A stretch of DNA of 64,000 bases from Ornithobacterium rhinotracheale DSM 15997 (GTDB lineage Bacteria; Bacteroidota; Bacteroidia; Flavobacteriales; Weeksellaceae). Made by a program: the position numbers and the translations under genes. Under the pieces are notes generated by a model. The model did no database searches and was not told the origin of the DNA. It worked only from the letters and a program-made list of their open reading frames with translations. Position 1 is the first letter of the stretch, and every line of letters starts with the position of its first letter. Below, in pieces: positions 26,189 to 36,253 of this stretch. The stretch covers positions 2,222,001 to 2,286,000 of the forward strand of contig NC_018016.1 of the NCBI RefSeq assembly GCF_000265465.1, given 5' to 3'.

Positions 26189-28618
26189 TTAGTTTCTAAG
26201 TTCTGCGTTTAATTTATCTTGAAGCACTTTGATTACTTTTTTCATAATCGCATCAATTTGCTTATCGTTCATTGTCTTTTCCTCATCTTGTAATTGAAGG
26301 CTGATTGCATACGACTTTTTACCCTCAGGAAGTTTATCACCTTGATACACATCAAATAAATTTACATCTTTGATGTGGGTAGTGTCGCAAGCTTCAACAC
26401 ATTCTTTTACAGCTTCATAGCTTGTATCTGTGTTTAGCAATAGTGCCAAATCTCTTCTTACGCTCGGGAATTTAGGCAAGCTTTTGAATTTCATGCCTTT
26501 GTTTTCCTCATAATTTTTGTAGAAAGCTTCCATGCCAAATTCTGCATAAAACACAGGCTGATCGATGTCGAATTTCTTTAATAAATCTTTGTTTACTTCT
26601 GCTACATATACCAAAGATTCTTCGTTTAGAAGATAGTTTAGTGCATAGGTAAAGTAATCTTTTTTCAATTCTGCACCTTTTGTGTTTTGAGCTTTGAATT
26701 TTTCTAAAATTTGCTCCACAACACCTTTAAGGTAGAAGAAAGAAACACTTCTCGATTTTTCATGCCAATTTTCGCCCGCTACATCACCAGTTACAGCGAG
26801 AGCCAAATGTGGAGTTTCGATATATTTTCCGTTTTCTACTCGGTAAGATTTTCCAAATTCAAATAACTTGATATTGCTATTTCGGCGTTTAATGTTGTAG
26901 TCTAAGTTTGAGAGCAAACTTGGCAACAAACTTCTACGCATTGTCGAAACATCTTGGCTTAATGAGTTAATCAAAGTCACAGAATTTTTTTCGCTAAATC
27001 CAAGCCAATCGTTGTACTCTTTTTTGTACATCGAGAGGTTCATCGCTTCGTTAAATCCGTGTGTGATCAACAAATCAGAAATGCCCTCGCTCACTTTATG
27101 GTCTAGGAATCCCTCGCCAGCAACGATGGAAGAGCTCACCTTTTCGTTGATTTGGATATTGTTGTAGCCATAGATTCTCAAAATATCTTCAATCACATCA
27201 ATCTCACGCTGAACATCTACACGATATGCAGGTACTTTTAATTCCAAAGTTCCGTCTGTTTCAGAGATGATTTCTATGTCAAGAAGTTCTAAAATTTCTT
27301 TGATTTTTTCGCGATGCAGTCTTTCGCCCAAAATTCTTTCTACATTTCTATATTGTAGCAAAACGTCAAAACCTTCGATTGGTGTAGGGTACACATCTAT
27401 TATTTGTCCTACTACTTCGCCACCTGCGATTTCTTGGATTAATTTTACGGCAAAATGCAAGGCTTTTACACAGTAATTAGGATCAATTCCTCTTTCAAAT
27501 CGGAATGATGAATCACTGTTAATTGTTTGGCTTTTAGCCGTTTTTCTCACGCTCACGGGATTGAAGTAAGCACTTTCTAAGAAAATGTTTTGTGTGGTTT
27601 CGCTCACAGCAGAATCCTTACCACCCATTACACCAGCGATACACATAGGTTCGTTTGCATTGCAAATCATCAAATCATCGCCACTCAAAGTGCGTTCTAC
27701 CTCGTCTAGCGTAGTAAATTTTTCGCCTTCTGTGGCTTTTTTTACAATAATGGTATTTCCTGCAATTTTATCGGCATCAAAAGCGTGCATTGGTTGCCCC
27801 AATCCGTGCAAAACATAGTTGGTAGCATCTACCAAGTTGTTTTTAGGCGAAAGTCCGATGGCTTTTAATCTCTGTTGAAGCCATTGTGGCGATGGAGCTA
27901 CTTTTACTCCTTTGATATAAATTCCTGCATATCTCGGACAAAGCTCAGCATCTTCTACTTTTACCTCAATTGGAGATTTTTCTTTTGAGCTGATTTCAAG
28001 CTCTGTATTAGGCTGTTCAAAAGAAGCATTGAGCTTTTTAGATTTCATAGCGGCATAGGCGTCTCGTGCTACACCGAAATGCGACATAGCATCGGCACGA
28101 TTGGCAGTAAGCCCGATTTCGTACACATAATCTACACTCTCTTCAATAATTTCTGATAGGGGAGTTCCCGCCACTAGGCTTTCATCCATTACCCAAATCC
28201 CAGAATTATCCTCAGAAATGCGTAATTCTTTTTGAGAGCAAATCATTCCGTTTGATTCTTCGCCTCTTAATTTTGCTTTTTTGATGGTAAACGAGTTTCC
28301 TTTATCATCTTTGATTACGGTACCCACAGTTGCCACAGGAACATTTTGCCCTGCTGCAATGTTTGGTGCACCGCACACGATTTGCTGAATGTTACCGTTT
28401 CCTAAATCTACGGTTGTAACTTTAAGTTTGTCGGCGTTGGGATGTTGTTCGCAGGTCAATACTTTTCCTACAACAAAACCTTCTAAATCTTCTTTGGCAA
28501 CGCCAGTTTTTTCTACTCCTTCTACTTCAAGTCCTGTATCGGTTAAAATGGCTGAAACTTTTTCTACATTTAAATCTGTTTTTAAAAAATCAGATAGCAA
28601 TTGGTGAGAAATTTTCAT
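26189..28618 (-). CDS. pheT: Phenylalanine-tRNA ligase beta subunit
   Basis: Encodes 809 aa, the large subunit that joins PheS to charge tRNA-Phe and edits mischarged Tyr. Domains in order: tRNA-binding OB fold (VGKVLTCEQHPNADKLKVT, residues about 45-150), B3/B4 editing (about 210-390), B5 (about 410-480) and the C-terminal FDX-ACB anticodon-binding domain (FPSVRRDLALLL). Length is normal. pheS is not in the window. Confidence 0.97.
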   Translation of the reverse strand: MKISHQLLSDFLKTDLNVEKVSAILTDTGLEVEGVEKTGVAKEDLEGFVVGKVLTCEQHPNADKLKVTTVDLGNGNIQQIVCGAPNIAAGQNVPVATVGTVIKDDKGNSFTIKKAKLRGEESNGMICSQKELRISEDNSGIWVMDESLVAGTPLSEIIEESVDYVYEIGLTANRADAMSHFGVARDAYAAMKSKKLNASFEQPNTELEISSKEKSPIEVKVEDAELCPRYAGIYIKGVKVAPSPQWLQQRLKAIGLSPKNNLVDATNYVLHGLGQPMHAFDADKIAGNTIIVKKATEGEKFTTLDEVERTLSGDDLMICNANEPMCIAGVMGGKDSAVSETTQNIFLESAYFNPVSVRKTAKSQTINSDSSFRFERGIDPNYCVKALHFAVKLIQEIAGGEVVGQIIDVYPTPIEGFDVLLQYRNVERILGERLHREKIKEILELLDIEIISETDGTLELKVPAYRVDVQREIDVIEDILRIYGYNNIQINEKVSSSIVAGEGFLDHKVSEGISDLLITHGFNEAMNLSMYKKEYNDWLGFSEKNSVTLINSLSQDVSTMRRSLLPSLLSNLDYNIKRRNSNIKLFEFGKSYRVENGKYIETPHLALAVTGDVAGENWHEKSRSVSFFYLKGVVEQILEKFKAQNTKGAELKKDYFTYALNYLLNEESLVYVAEVNKDLLKKFDIDQPVFYAEFGMEAFYKNYEENKGMKFKSLPKFPSVRRDLALLLNTDTSYEAVKECVEACDTTHIKDVNLFDVYQGDKLPEGKKSYAISLQLQDEEKTMNDKQIDAIMKKVIKVLQDKLNAELRN

Positions 28619-28659
28619 GTATTATAGATTAAATACTTATTTATGTTGGTTTAAATTTT

Positions 28660-29778
28660 TTATTTAGCTGAAAGCATTAGTGGCATCACAAGCATTAAGA
28701 TTTCTTCGCCTTCTTCCAAGTCTCCCACAGGTTTTATGATACCCGCACGGCTTGGTTCAGACATAGAAAGTGTAATGTCTTCGCTTTGTAAATTTTGTAA
28801 GATTTCAGACAAGAATTTAGCATTAAATCCAATTTGGAATTCTTCTCCATGGTAGTCGCATGGCAATTTTTCCTCAGCCTTGTTTGCGAAATCTGTATCT
28901 TCTGAGTTGATGGTTAATTGATTACCATTTAGTTTTAATCTTACAAGGTAAGTTGATTTATTGGCAAAGATAGACACACGGCGTAGCGAGTTCAAGAACA
29001 TCGTACGGTTGATAGTCATCACTTTTGGATTTTCTTTTGGGATCACAGCACCATAAGCAGGATACTTCCCATCTACCAATCGGCAAGTAATGGTCAAATT
29101 CCCTACGCTAAATCTTGCATTGTTTTCGTTATAGTCCACAATCACATCTTCTCCAGAAGGCAAAATATTTTTTAAGATATTCATAGGCTTTTTAGGCATA
29201 ATGAATTCCGAACCATCTGTTGAATGTAAGTCATTTCTTGTATATTTCACCAAGCGGTGTGCATCTGTTCCCACAAATTGTAGGAAATTGCTATTCCATT
29301 CGAAATAAACACCCGTCATCACAGGGCGATGAGTATCGTTGCTCGTTGCAAAAATAGTTTTGTTAATCGCCTCTACCAAGACATCGCTCGGGATTGTTGT
29401 AGAGCTCACATCTGGCAAAGCTGGTGTTTCTGGAAAATCCTCAGACGAAAGATAAGATAGCTGGTATTTACCTTGATCAGAAACGATTTCTAATTGATTA
29501 TCTTCTCTTTTTAAGAAAGTTAAAGGCTGGTCTGGGAAAGTTTTAAGCGTATCAAGCAAAATCTTTGAAGGCACGCAAATAGATTCCACATCTTCTGACT
29601 GAACTTCGATCACGGTCGAAATGGTGGTTTCTAAATCTGTTGCAGTGATTTTCAATTGATTGTGATCTAAATCAAACAAAAAATTGTCTAAAATAGCTAA
29701 AGTATTGCTTGAATTTATGACGCTACCTAGCATTTGTAGGTGCTTTTGCAATGTCGAACTCGCAACGATAAATTTCAT
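28660..29778 (-). CDS. dnaN: DNA polymerase III beta subunit (sliding clamp)
   Basis: Encodes 372 aa. The three similar clamp domains are visible. MKFIVASSTLQKHLQMLG opens domain 1, domain 2 contains TGVYFEWNSNFLQFVGTDAH and the C-terminus is EILMLVMPLML. It forms the ring that holds replicative polymerase on DNA. It lies 41 bp upstream of pheT on the same strand and is not next to dnaA here. Confidence 0.96.
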   Translation of the reverse strand: MKFIVASSTLQKHLQMLGSVINSSNTLAILDNFLFDLDHNQLKITATDLETTISTVIEVQSEDVESICVPSKILLDTLKTFPDQPLTFLKREDNQLEIVSDQGKYQLSYLSSEDFPETPALPDVSSTTIPSDVLVEAINKTIFATSNDTHRPVMTGVYFEWNSNFLQFVGTDAHRLVKYTRNDLHSTDGSEFIMPKKPMNILKNILPSGEDVIVDYNENNARFSVGNLTITCRLVDGKYPAYGAVIPKENPKVMTINRTMFLNSLRRVSIFANKSTYLVRLKLNGNQLTINSEDTDFANKAEEKLPCDYHGEEFQIGFNAKFLSEILQNLQSEDITLSMSEPSRAGIIKPVGDLEEGEEILMLVMPLMLSAK

Positions 29779-29863
29779 ATTATATTAATTTTTAATCTAT
29801 AACTTAATCCAACAAATGTACACAATTAACTTTGAAAATGAAAACTTTTCAAGATACTTAGAT

Positions 29864-30910
29864 TCATTTTAGCCCGATAATCCATTCCATAGTATCAATC
29901 CCATCGGCATAATCCCAAAGATTTGGTCGTTGTGCTTGCCCGAATGGAGTAGTGGTTAAAGTTGTATTAAAGTTTTCTGTAACAAGGAATTGGGTTTTGT
30001 CTTGAAGCGATGCCAAAGTTTGGTTTAAAATAGCATCGGAGTCATATTTTTCGTAATAAACCACCGCAATGGGACTGAAAAGTGAAGCATTTTCTTCCAG
30101 CAATACAAAACCATTGTCCATGATGGGGATTTGCTTCATCATCAAAATCGCACGATTGTAGTCGTAATTATTAGCATACTTGTGGTGATTAATGATGTCT
30201 TTCCAATCATAAAGTGCCTTGAAAATTCGATTTAAATCATAATTTTTAGGAATATAGAGTTTGGTCACATTTCTGCAACCTAGCCCAAAATATCGGAGCA
30301 TATCATGACAAAGCAACCTCAATTGTTCGTCCGTTTCATCGCCCGTGAGCACTGCCACCGATGTTCTATTTCGGCGAATGATGTGTGGCTTATCTTTAAA
30401 ATAAGCTTCAAAATAGCGTGCCGTGTTATCGCTACCTGTGGCAATCACAGCATCGTAATCGTGGAGATTTTCAGCCACTTCTATAGCTTGGTTTAAATCT
30501 TCTGAATGCGTTTTTAGAAAATCAATCATGTATTGCATTAGCGATTGATCTTTGGACGACAATTTGATTTGAGCCTTTTCGCCCGCAAGCAACACACAAA
30601 GCAAATCGTGAAACCCTACCATCGGAATATTGCCCGCGGCTACAATCCCAATGGTTAAACCTTTGGGCGAAAAATCATAATTTTTAAGCCATTTTTCTAT
30701 ATTTTCAGGGCTTAAAGCCTGAGCCCATTCACTCAGTGTGAAAAGCATATTTTCTTCTGTAAACCAAGGATTTTGCACACTTGCTTTTCGTATGGCAAGG
30801 GCAAGCTTCTCTTGCTCGGGAGAAAATTCGTTTTTTGAATGATTTTTTATGAATGATTCTAAATTACGCCCCAAATCGCAAAAAGTTGCGACACGATTTT
30901 TTAATTGCAT
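29864..30910 (-). CDS. LuxC-like acyl-CoA reductase
   Basis: Encodes 348 aa of the acyl-CoA reductase (LuxC) family of aldehyde-dehydrogenase-fold enzymes. Recognisable parts are GLTIGIVAAGNIPMVGFHDL (nucleotide-binding region), VIATGSDNTARYFEAYF and LLCHDMLRYFGLGCRNVTKL, with the nucleophilic Cys expected in GLGCRNV. The family reduces acyl-CoA or acyl-enzyme to aldehyde. In Flavobacteriia it is commonly found beside a ferredoxin, as here, but the physiological substrate is unclear. Confidence 0.75.
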   Translation of the reverse strand: MQLKNRVATFCDLGRNLESFIKNHSKNEFSPEQEKLALAIRKASVQNPWFTEENMLFTLSEWAQALSPENIEKWLKNYDFSPKGLTIGIVAAGNIPMVGFHDLLCVLLAGEKAQIKLSSKDQSLMQYMIDFLKTHSEDLNQAIEVAENLHDYDAVIATGSDNTARYFEAYFKDKPHIIRRNRTSVAVLTGDETDEQLRLLCHDMLRYFGLGCRNVTKLYIPKNYDLNRIFKALYDWKDIINHHKYANNYDYNRAILMMKQIPIMDNGFVLLEENASLFSPIAVVYYEKYDSDAILNQTLASLQDKTQFLVTENFNTTLTTTPFGQAQRPNLWDYADGIDTMEWIIGLK

Positions 30911-30951
30911 AGAATTTGTTGTTAATTTGCAACAAAAATAAGATTTTAATT

Positions 30952-31299
30952 ATGGCAATCAAAATAACAGACGAATGTATTAATTGTGGTGCTTGCGAAC
31001 CAGAGTGCCCAAACAACGCAATTTACGAAGGAGCTATGGATTGGCGTTTCGAAGACGGAACTACACTTACGGGGTTTGTGTCAGGTAGAAATGGGCGTTC
31101 TGCCGATGCTGCCGAAGCTCAAGAACCGCTAAGCGATGATGTGTACTACATCGTGCCAGATAAATGTACAGAGTGTAAAGGATTCCACGATGAGCCACAA
31201 TGTGCGGCAGTGTGCCCAGTAGATTGTTGTATCCCAGACGAAAACTATCAAGAGTCTGAAGAAGAGCTATTGGAGAAAAAAGACATGTTGCATTCTTAA
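30952..31299 (+). CDS. 4Fe-4S dicluster ferredoxin
   Basis: Encodes 115 aa from the ATG at 30952. The start is chosen because MAIKITDECINCGACEPECP is the family N-terminus; an upstream in-frame ATG at 30916 would only add a weak 12-residue leader. Cluster motif 1 is CINCGACEPECP. Motif 2 is CTEC...CAAVCPVDCC with a stretched spacing (CKGFHDEPQ). The protein is a low-potential electron carrier in the cytoplasm. The gene is divergent from the LuxC-like reductase, 41 bp apart. Confidence 0.9.
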   Translation: MAIKITDECINCGACEPECPNNAIYEGAMDWRFEDGTTLTGFVSGRNGRSADAAEAQEPLSDDVYYIVPDKCTECKGFHDEPQCAAVCPVDCCIPDENYQESEEELLEKKDMLHS

Positions 31300-31330
31300 T
31301 TGGAATGAAGATTTTTTTAAGTTATTGAAA

Positions 31331-31366
31331 AAAACGCGATTTTCATAGAAAATCGCGTTTTTTTGT
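31331..31366. terminator. Terminator between ferredoxin and hisE-like genes
   Basis: AAAACGCGATTTTC pairs with GAAAATCGCGTTTTTTT around a short loop between convergent genes. It is symmetric enough for both directions. Confidence 0.8.
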
Positions 31367-31371
31367 TTTTT

Positions 31372-31683
31372 TTAGTAAACCTTGTCCTTCTTTCCGTTTT
31401 TGTCTCGATCTTTTAAGATAAGCAAAACATCTTTAAGCGAGTAGCCTCGATCGTGCAAAGCCAGCATGTAGTAGTAAAAAACATCTGCCGACTCTTCCAG
31501 AAAATCCTTGTCGCATTCTTTTCCAGAAGCAATGACCATCTCCACCGATTCTTCGCCCATTTTTTTAGCCAATTGGTATGGACCAAGACTTAATTTTCTA
31601 GCCAATCGGTTATTTTTGTCAAGCGACTTGGCTTCTTCTATTTTTTTTTCAAATTTCTTTAAAAAAGGAAAATCTTTGGGCAT
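31372..31683 (-). CDS. Phosphoribosyl-ATP pyrophosphatase-like protein (HisE/MazG-type)
   Basis: Encodes 103 aa, all helical. The family core is AKKMGEESVEMVIAS and FLEESADVFYYYMLALHDRG, with the paired acidic residues that bind Mg-nucleotide pyrophosphate. Sequence fits HisE (histidine biosynthesis step 2), but no his genes lie nearby. A general NTP-pyrophosphohydrolase role is possible. Compact stand-alone form, not fused to HisI. Confidence 0.75.
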   Translation of the reverse strand: MPKDFPFLKKFEKKIEEAKSLDKNNRLARKLSLGPYQLAKKMGEESVEMVIASGKECDKDFLEESADVFYYYMLALHDRGYSLKDVLLILKDRDKNGKKDKVY

Positions 31684-31785
31684 ACAATCTGTTTAGAATT
31701 CAATTTGAGCGCGCAAGTTATAAATTAATTGATGACTATAAAATTTTTTAGTCTTAAAATAACTCAAACGAATTTTAAATTTAGA

Positions 31786-32208
31786 TTAATTTACGCGTTC
31801 CCACACCTGTGTGCGCCCCAAAAGCGAAAAGCCAAGAAATCCTCTCACTTTCAATTTATTCTTGCCATCTAATTCTATTTTGCAAGAATATTCTTTGCCA
31901 GAATCTGGATCGGTAATTTTGCCATCTTCCCAAATGTTTCCATTTTTCTTTAGCCCAGTAATTACCTCAAAGCCTAGAAGAGGCTTATTCTTTTTGTCGC
32001 CTTTGCATTTTTCGCATCTTTTATCTTGCAGAGCGGGATTTGTGATTTTTACAATCTTGCCAAAGAGTTCACCGTTTTTTTCGTAGATTTTTACAAACGA
32101 GCGAGCTTTTCCCGTGTTGTCATCAATAGTTTTCCAAGTGCCTACAGGCGATTGAGCCATGATAAATCCTGAAAGACTGATAAATAGTAGCAATAAAATT
32201 CTTTTCAT
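31786..32208 (-). CDS. DUF2147-family secreted protein
   Basis: Encodes 140 aa with a signal peptide (LLLLFISLSGFIMAQ). The mature domain shows the DUF2147 pattern: SPVGTWKTIDDNTGKARSFV, then CEKCKGDKKNKPLLGFEVIT and DGKITDPDSGKEYSCKIEL. The two-Cys CEKC is usual. Lipocalin-like periplasmic fold; function unknown. Confidence 0.85.
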   Translation of the reverse strand: MKRILLLLFISLSGFIMAQSPVGTWKTIDDNTGKARSFVKIYEKNGELFGKIVKITNPALQDKRCEKCKGDKKNKPLLGFEVITGLKKNGNIWEDGKITDPDSGKEYSCKIELDGKNKLKVRGFLGFSLLGRTQVWERVN

Positions 32209-32445
32209 TTTGCAAAGATATAAAAAATAATTAATTGTGTTAATTATATTAGTTTTTTGTGCGAAAACTGACTAATTGTCAGCTGTTTTTTATCAGGCTT
32301 TTAATGTTGAGAATTTTTGTCTTATTTTCATAAATGGCTAAATATTTGAGGTAAACTTATAAAATAAATTAAAAACTTAATACATGAAAATTTAACGAAC
32401 TATATTAATAAGCAAATAAAATGAGAGCAAAAATTCCACCATAGG

Positions 32446-33417
32446 TTATTTTGTTTGATGGGTAGAAACGAATCCATCCACATAAGGTGCATCTGATTTA
32501 ATTACGGCAAATGCTTGTCTGACGAGTTTGTTAGCAACAGCGATAAGAGCCACTTTGGAAGGCTTCCCGTTGGCTTTCAACCGTGCGTAGCATTCTTTAC
32601 AGGTTGTGTTTCCACGTAAAGCAGACCACGAGGCGACATAAAGCAAAGAACGCAGGCTCGCATCCCCGTTTCGGTTAATCCCACCTTTGATGTGTACGGA
32701 TGTTCCTGACTGCTGGTAAGTCGGGCATATCCCGATAAAACGGGAAACCTGCTTTGCATTGTTGAAATAGGAGAATCCTCCGGTAGCGACAATCAAGGCT
32801 GTAGCCAAAGTGATGCCAATCCCTTTGATGGATGTGAGTAGTTTAACCTGCCTGTCAAACTCAGACGAAGCCAAGTCTGCAAGTTCGGATTCCAAAGACT
32901 CAATTTGGCTTGCCAAAAAAGAAATGGTCTTATCCAACGCTTTCATCCCGTTCTTGTCTTGGAACGGAAGCATAACGAGGGAGCTTTTCAGGTTCTTGCT
33001 CGCCGTAAGCTGTTTCTTCAACTGCCTGATAATCGTTTTCTTCTGCTTCAGCAGCATGACGGCTTCAGAGGGCATCTTGTAAACGGGAGGATTCATTTTC
33101 TCCCCGTACATGGCAATCATACAGGCATCTTTGGGGTCGGTCTTGGTGACGGTCATCATCATGCGTGAGAAGTGCTTGATTTGTTTGGGATTTACCATAC
33201 TGGAAGCTATTCCTTGCCTGTCAAGCAGATAAAGAAGCAGAAAGCCGTAATTGCCGGTGGCTTCCATCACACAATGATGTTCTGTTACGGAAAGCGAGCC
33301 GATGAACTTCCTGATACCTTTTACGGTATTAGGGTAAGTTTGGGTCTGATAACCCGATACTTTCGGAAAAGCAGCTACAAAGCTGTCCTTGCTGATGTCA
33401 ATTCCAATGTAAGTCAT
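32446..33417 (-). CDS. IS110-family transposase (DEDD recombinase)
   Basis: Encodes 323 aa. The N-terminal RuvC-like DEDD domain shows IGIDISKDSF (Asp), VMEATGNYG (Glu) and TKTDPKDACMIA (two Asp). The C-terminal Tnp20 domain shows LTSIKGIGITLATALI and FIGICPTYQQSGTSV with the expected Ser. The reading frame is intact, so the element may be active. IS110 enzymes recombine donor and target DNA guided by a bridge RNA from a non-coding end. Confidence 0.92.
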   Translation of the reverse strand: MTYIGIDISKDSFVAAFPKVSGYQTQTYPNTVKGIRKFIGSLSVTEHHCVMEATGNYGFLLLYLLDRQGIASSMVNPKQIKHFSRMMMTVTKTDPKDACMIAMYGEKMNPPVYKMPSEAVMLLKQKKTIIRQLKKQLTASKNLKSSLVMLPFQDKNGMKALDKTISFLASQIESLESELADLASSEFDRQVKLLTSIKGIGITLATALIVATGGFSYFNNAKQVSRFIGICPTYQQSGTSVHIKGGINRNGDASLRSLLYVASWSALRGNTTCKECYARLKANGKPSKVALIAVANKLVRQAFAVIKSDAPYVDGFVSTHQTK

Positions 33418-33600
33418 AACGTCTTTAATTTGGTTGAATACATCCTGTAATCTATCGTCGCCAACACGGGATCATAAGTCCCAACGAACTATCCAGATTT
33501 CAGATGTAAAGGCATGGGGACTGAACGTTAAACCCGGTTTCTTGAACCACCCCTTAATCGGTCTTTGTCCATGCCTATATCAAAGTTATAAATTATCAAA
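33418..33600 (-). ncRNA. Candidate IS110 bridge RNA region
   Basis: About 180 bp without genes lie upstream of the transposase. Read leftward, GGCATGGACAAAG pairs at its ends with CCATGCC (plus strand GGCATGG near 33513 and CCATGCC near 33570), enclosing a large loop region. Bridge RNAs of the IS110 group are encoded in exactly this left end and are about this long. Loop assignments (target- and donor-binding) cannot be made without a model. Confidence 0.5.
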
Positions 33601-33611
33601 TTATTAACCAA

Positions 33612-33625
33612 CGTACAAATGTACG
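33612..33625. promoter_or_regulatory. Palindrome upstream of clpB
   Basis: CGTACAAATGTACG is an inverted repeat (CGTACA / TGTACG) 19 bp before the clpB ATG. It could be an operator for a heat-shock regulator or a transcript-start structure. No known Bacteroidota operator was matched. Confidence 0.35.
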
Positions 33626-33644
33626 ACCCTTAAAATTATTTATT

Positions 33645-36236
33645 ATGGATATCAATAAATTTACAATAAAATCGCAAGAAGTGGTGCAAAAGGCACAGCA
33701 ACTTGCACAAATGCATGGAAACCAAGCGATAGAGAACGGTCATTTAATGGAGGCTCTATTGAACGAAGATAATCAAGTAATTGAGTTTATTCTTAAAAAA
33801 CAGGGCGTAAACATAGATTATTTGAAAAAAGAATTAGAAAAAATTATAAATACCTACGCCAAGGTTACGGGAGGCGATATGCATGTTTCGTCGGCATTGA
33901 GTCGTGTGCTAAACGATGCATCGATCGAGGCGCAAAAGATGAAAGATGATTTTGTGAGTGTGGAGCATTTGCTTTTAGCTTTATTGAATGCCAATGATAG
34001 AGTATCTGATTTGCTTAAATCCTTGGGGGCTTCGCATCAAGGTACTTTAGATGTGAGTGCAGAGCTTAGAAAAGGCGAGCGTGTAACTTCTCAAAGTGCG
34101 GAGGATACCTATAATTCGCTTTCAAAATATGCCAAAAACTTAAACGATTTGGTGATTGAAGGGAAATTAGATCCTGTGATTGGGCGTGACGAGGAAATTC
34201 GCCGAGTATTGCAAATTTTGTCGAGAAGAACTAAAAACAACCCGATTCTAATCGGTGAGCCAGGGGTGGGTAAAACTGCCATTGCCGAAGGCTTAGCGCA
34301 CAGAATCGTAAACGGCGATGTGCCCGAAAACTTGAAAGATAAAATAATCTATTCACTGGATATGGGGGCACTCGTTGCAGGGGCTAAGTACAAAGGTGAA
34401 TTTGAGGAAAGATTAAAATCAGTGGTAAAAGAAGTGACTGGCTCCGAGGGGCAAATCATTTTGTTTATCGATGAAATTCACACACTTGTAGGTGCTGGTG
34501 GTGGAGAAGGTGCAATGGATGCTGCCAATATTTTGAAACCAGCCTTGGCTCGTGGTGAGTTGCGTTCAATTGGGGCTACGACCTTAAACGAATACCAAAA
34601 ATATTTTGAAAAAGATAAAGCACTTGAGCGTCGATTCCAAAAAGTAATGGTGGAAGAACCAAACGAAGAAGATGCAATTTCTATCTTGCGTGGTATCAAA
34701 GAAAAATATGAAGTTCACCATAAAATCAGAATCAAAGACGAGGCGATTATCGCTGCCGTTGAGCTTTCGGAAAGATATATTTCAGATAGATTTTTGCCAG
34801 ATAAAGCAATTGATTTAATCGATGAAGCCTCTTCTAAATTGCGTATGGAAATGAATTCCAAACCAGAGGAACTAGATGTTTTGGATAGAAAAATCATGCA
34901 ATTAGAAATTGAAATCGAAGCGATTAAGCGTGAAAACGATGAGCGAAAATTAGCTTTATTAAAACAAGAACTTTCTGAATTAAATGATAAAAGAAGCGAA
35001 TTGAATGCAACTTGGCAGTCTGAAAAAAGTTTGGCAGACAACATTCAAGTGGCTCGCAAAAATATCGAAGATTTAAAATTGGAAGCCGAGCGTGCCGAGC
35101 GTTTGGGCGATTACGGAAAAGTAGCAGAAATCCGTTACGGTAAAATTAAAGAAGAAGAAGCTAAGTTGGCTGAATTGGAAAAACAATTTACCGACCAAGA
35201 TGCCAAAATGATTAAGGAAGAAGTGGACAGGGAAGACATTGCCGAAGTGGTAGCTCGCTGGACAGGAATCCCTGTAACCAAAATGATGCAATCTGAGCGA
35301 GATAAATTGCTTAATCTTGAATCTGAATTGCACCGACGTGTCATTGGGCAAGAAGAAGCAATCTCTGCCGTGTCTGATGCGATTCGTAGAAACCGTGCAG
35401 GCTTGAGCGATGAGCGTAGACCGATTGGTTCGTTCCTATTCTTAGGTTCGACTGGGGTAGGGAAAACCGAGCTGGCAAAAGCCTTGGCGGAATATCTATT
35501 CGACGACGAAGATAGTATGACGCGTATCGACATGAGTGAATACCAAGAGCGTCACGCCGTGAGCCGTTTGGTAGGAGCGCCTCCGGGCTATGTGGGTTAC
35601 GATGAAGGTGGACAATTGACTGAGGCAGTTCGCCGTCGCCCATATTCAGTGGTGCTTTTAGATGAGATAGAAAAAGCGCATCCAGATGCATTCAATATCT
35701 TGTTGCAGGTGCTTGACGATGGACGATTGACGGACAATAAAGGGCGCACCGTGAATTTCAAAAACACGATTGTGATCATGACATCAAACATCGGTTCGCA
35801 CATTATTCAAGATAATTTTGCCGATTTGGAAAACAAAGACGAAGAAGCTGTTTTAAGCCAAACAAAAGAAGAAGTATTTACATTATTAAAACAAAGCTTT
35901 AAGCCAGAATTCCTAAACCGTATCGATGAAACAATCCTTTTCAAACCATTGAAGAGAGAAGAAATCAAAGAAATCGTGGAATTACAATTGAAATCTTTGT
36001 CGAAATTATTGGCAAAACGAGAAATCGTACTGGACACTACACCAGAGGCTATTAATTATTTGTCAAGAATTGGTTATGATCCGCAATTTGGGGCAAGACC
36101 AATCAAAAGAGCCATTCAGCAAGAAGTGCTCAACAAATTGTCCAAAGAAATTTTGGCGGGTAATGTACACGACAACTCTGTAGTGCTCATCGATTATTTC
36201 GAAGAAAGCGGATTGGTTTTCAGAACCAAAGAATAA
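33645..36236 (+). CDS. clpB: ATP-dependent disaggregase ClpB
   Basis: Encodes 863 aa. The N-terminal Clp repeat domain (residues about 1-145) is followed by AAA-1 with Walker A GEPGVGKT and Walker [10 protein letters not shown]. The middle coiled-coil domain (about 400-525) follows, then AAA-2 with GSTGVGKT and [13 protein letters not shown], and the C-terminal D2-small domain. It threads aggregated proteins through its hexameric ring together with DnaK. A full-length enzyme with all motifs. Confidence 0.97.
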   Translation: MDINKFTIKSQEVVQKAQQLAQMHGNQAIENGHLMEALLNEDNQVIEFILKKQGVNIDYLKKELEKIINTYAKVTGGDMHVSSALSRVLNDASIEAQKMKDDFVSVEHLLLALLNANDRVSDLLKSLGASHQGTLDVSAELRKGERVTSQSAEDTYNSLSKYAKNLNDLVIEGKLDPVIGRDEEIRRVLQILSRRTKNNPILIGEPGVGKTAIAEGLAHRIVNGDVPENLKDKIIYSLDMGALVAGAKYKGEFEERLKSVVKEVTGSEGQIILFIDEIHTLVGAGGGEGAMDAANILKPALARGELRSIGATTLNEYQKYFEKDKALERRFQKVMVEEPNEEDAISILRGIKEKYEVHHKIRIKDEAIIAAVELSERYISDRFLPDKAIDLIDEASSKLRMEMNSKPEELDVLDRKIMQLEIEIEAIKRENDERKLALLKQELSELNDKRSELNATWQSEKSLADNIQVARKNIEDLKLEAERAERLGDYGKVAEIRYGKIKEEEAKLAELEKQFTDQDAKMIKEEVDREDIAEVVARWTGIPVTKMMQSERDKLLNLESELHRRVIGQEEAISAVSDAIRRNRAGLSDERRPIGSFLFLGSTGVGKTELAKALAEYLFDDEDSMTRIDMSEYQERHAVSRLVGAPPGYVGYDEGGQLTEAVRRRPYSVVLLDEIEKAHPDAFNILLQVLDDGRLTDNKGRTVNFKNTIVIMTSNIGSHIIQDNFADLENKDEEAVLSQTKEEVFTLLKQSFKPEFLNRIDETILFKPLKREEIKEIVELQLKSLSKLLAKREIVLDTTPEAINYLSRIGYDPQFGARPIKRAIQQEVLNKLSKEILAGNVHDNSVVLIDYFEESGLVFRTKE

Positions 36237-36253
36237 AAAACAAAATAATGATT

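Larger units (their letters stand above)
32430..33600 (-). mobile_element. IS110-family insertion sequence (ends approximate)
   Basis: Contains the transposase gene and about 180 bp of non-coding sequence on its upstream side, an arrangement of the IS110 group (long left end, short right end). IS110 elements have no terminal inverted repeats, so the borders given are approximate. It lies between a DUF2147 gene and clpB. Base composition of the transposase gene is more GC-rich than its neighbours, suggesting recent arrival. Confidence 0.7.

Noticed and set aside
35073-35803. Several minus-strand frames inside clpB
   Set aside because: They mirror the codon pattern of clpB and have no signals or family likeness.
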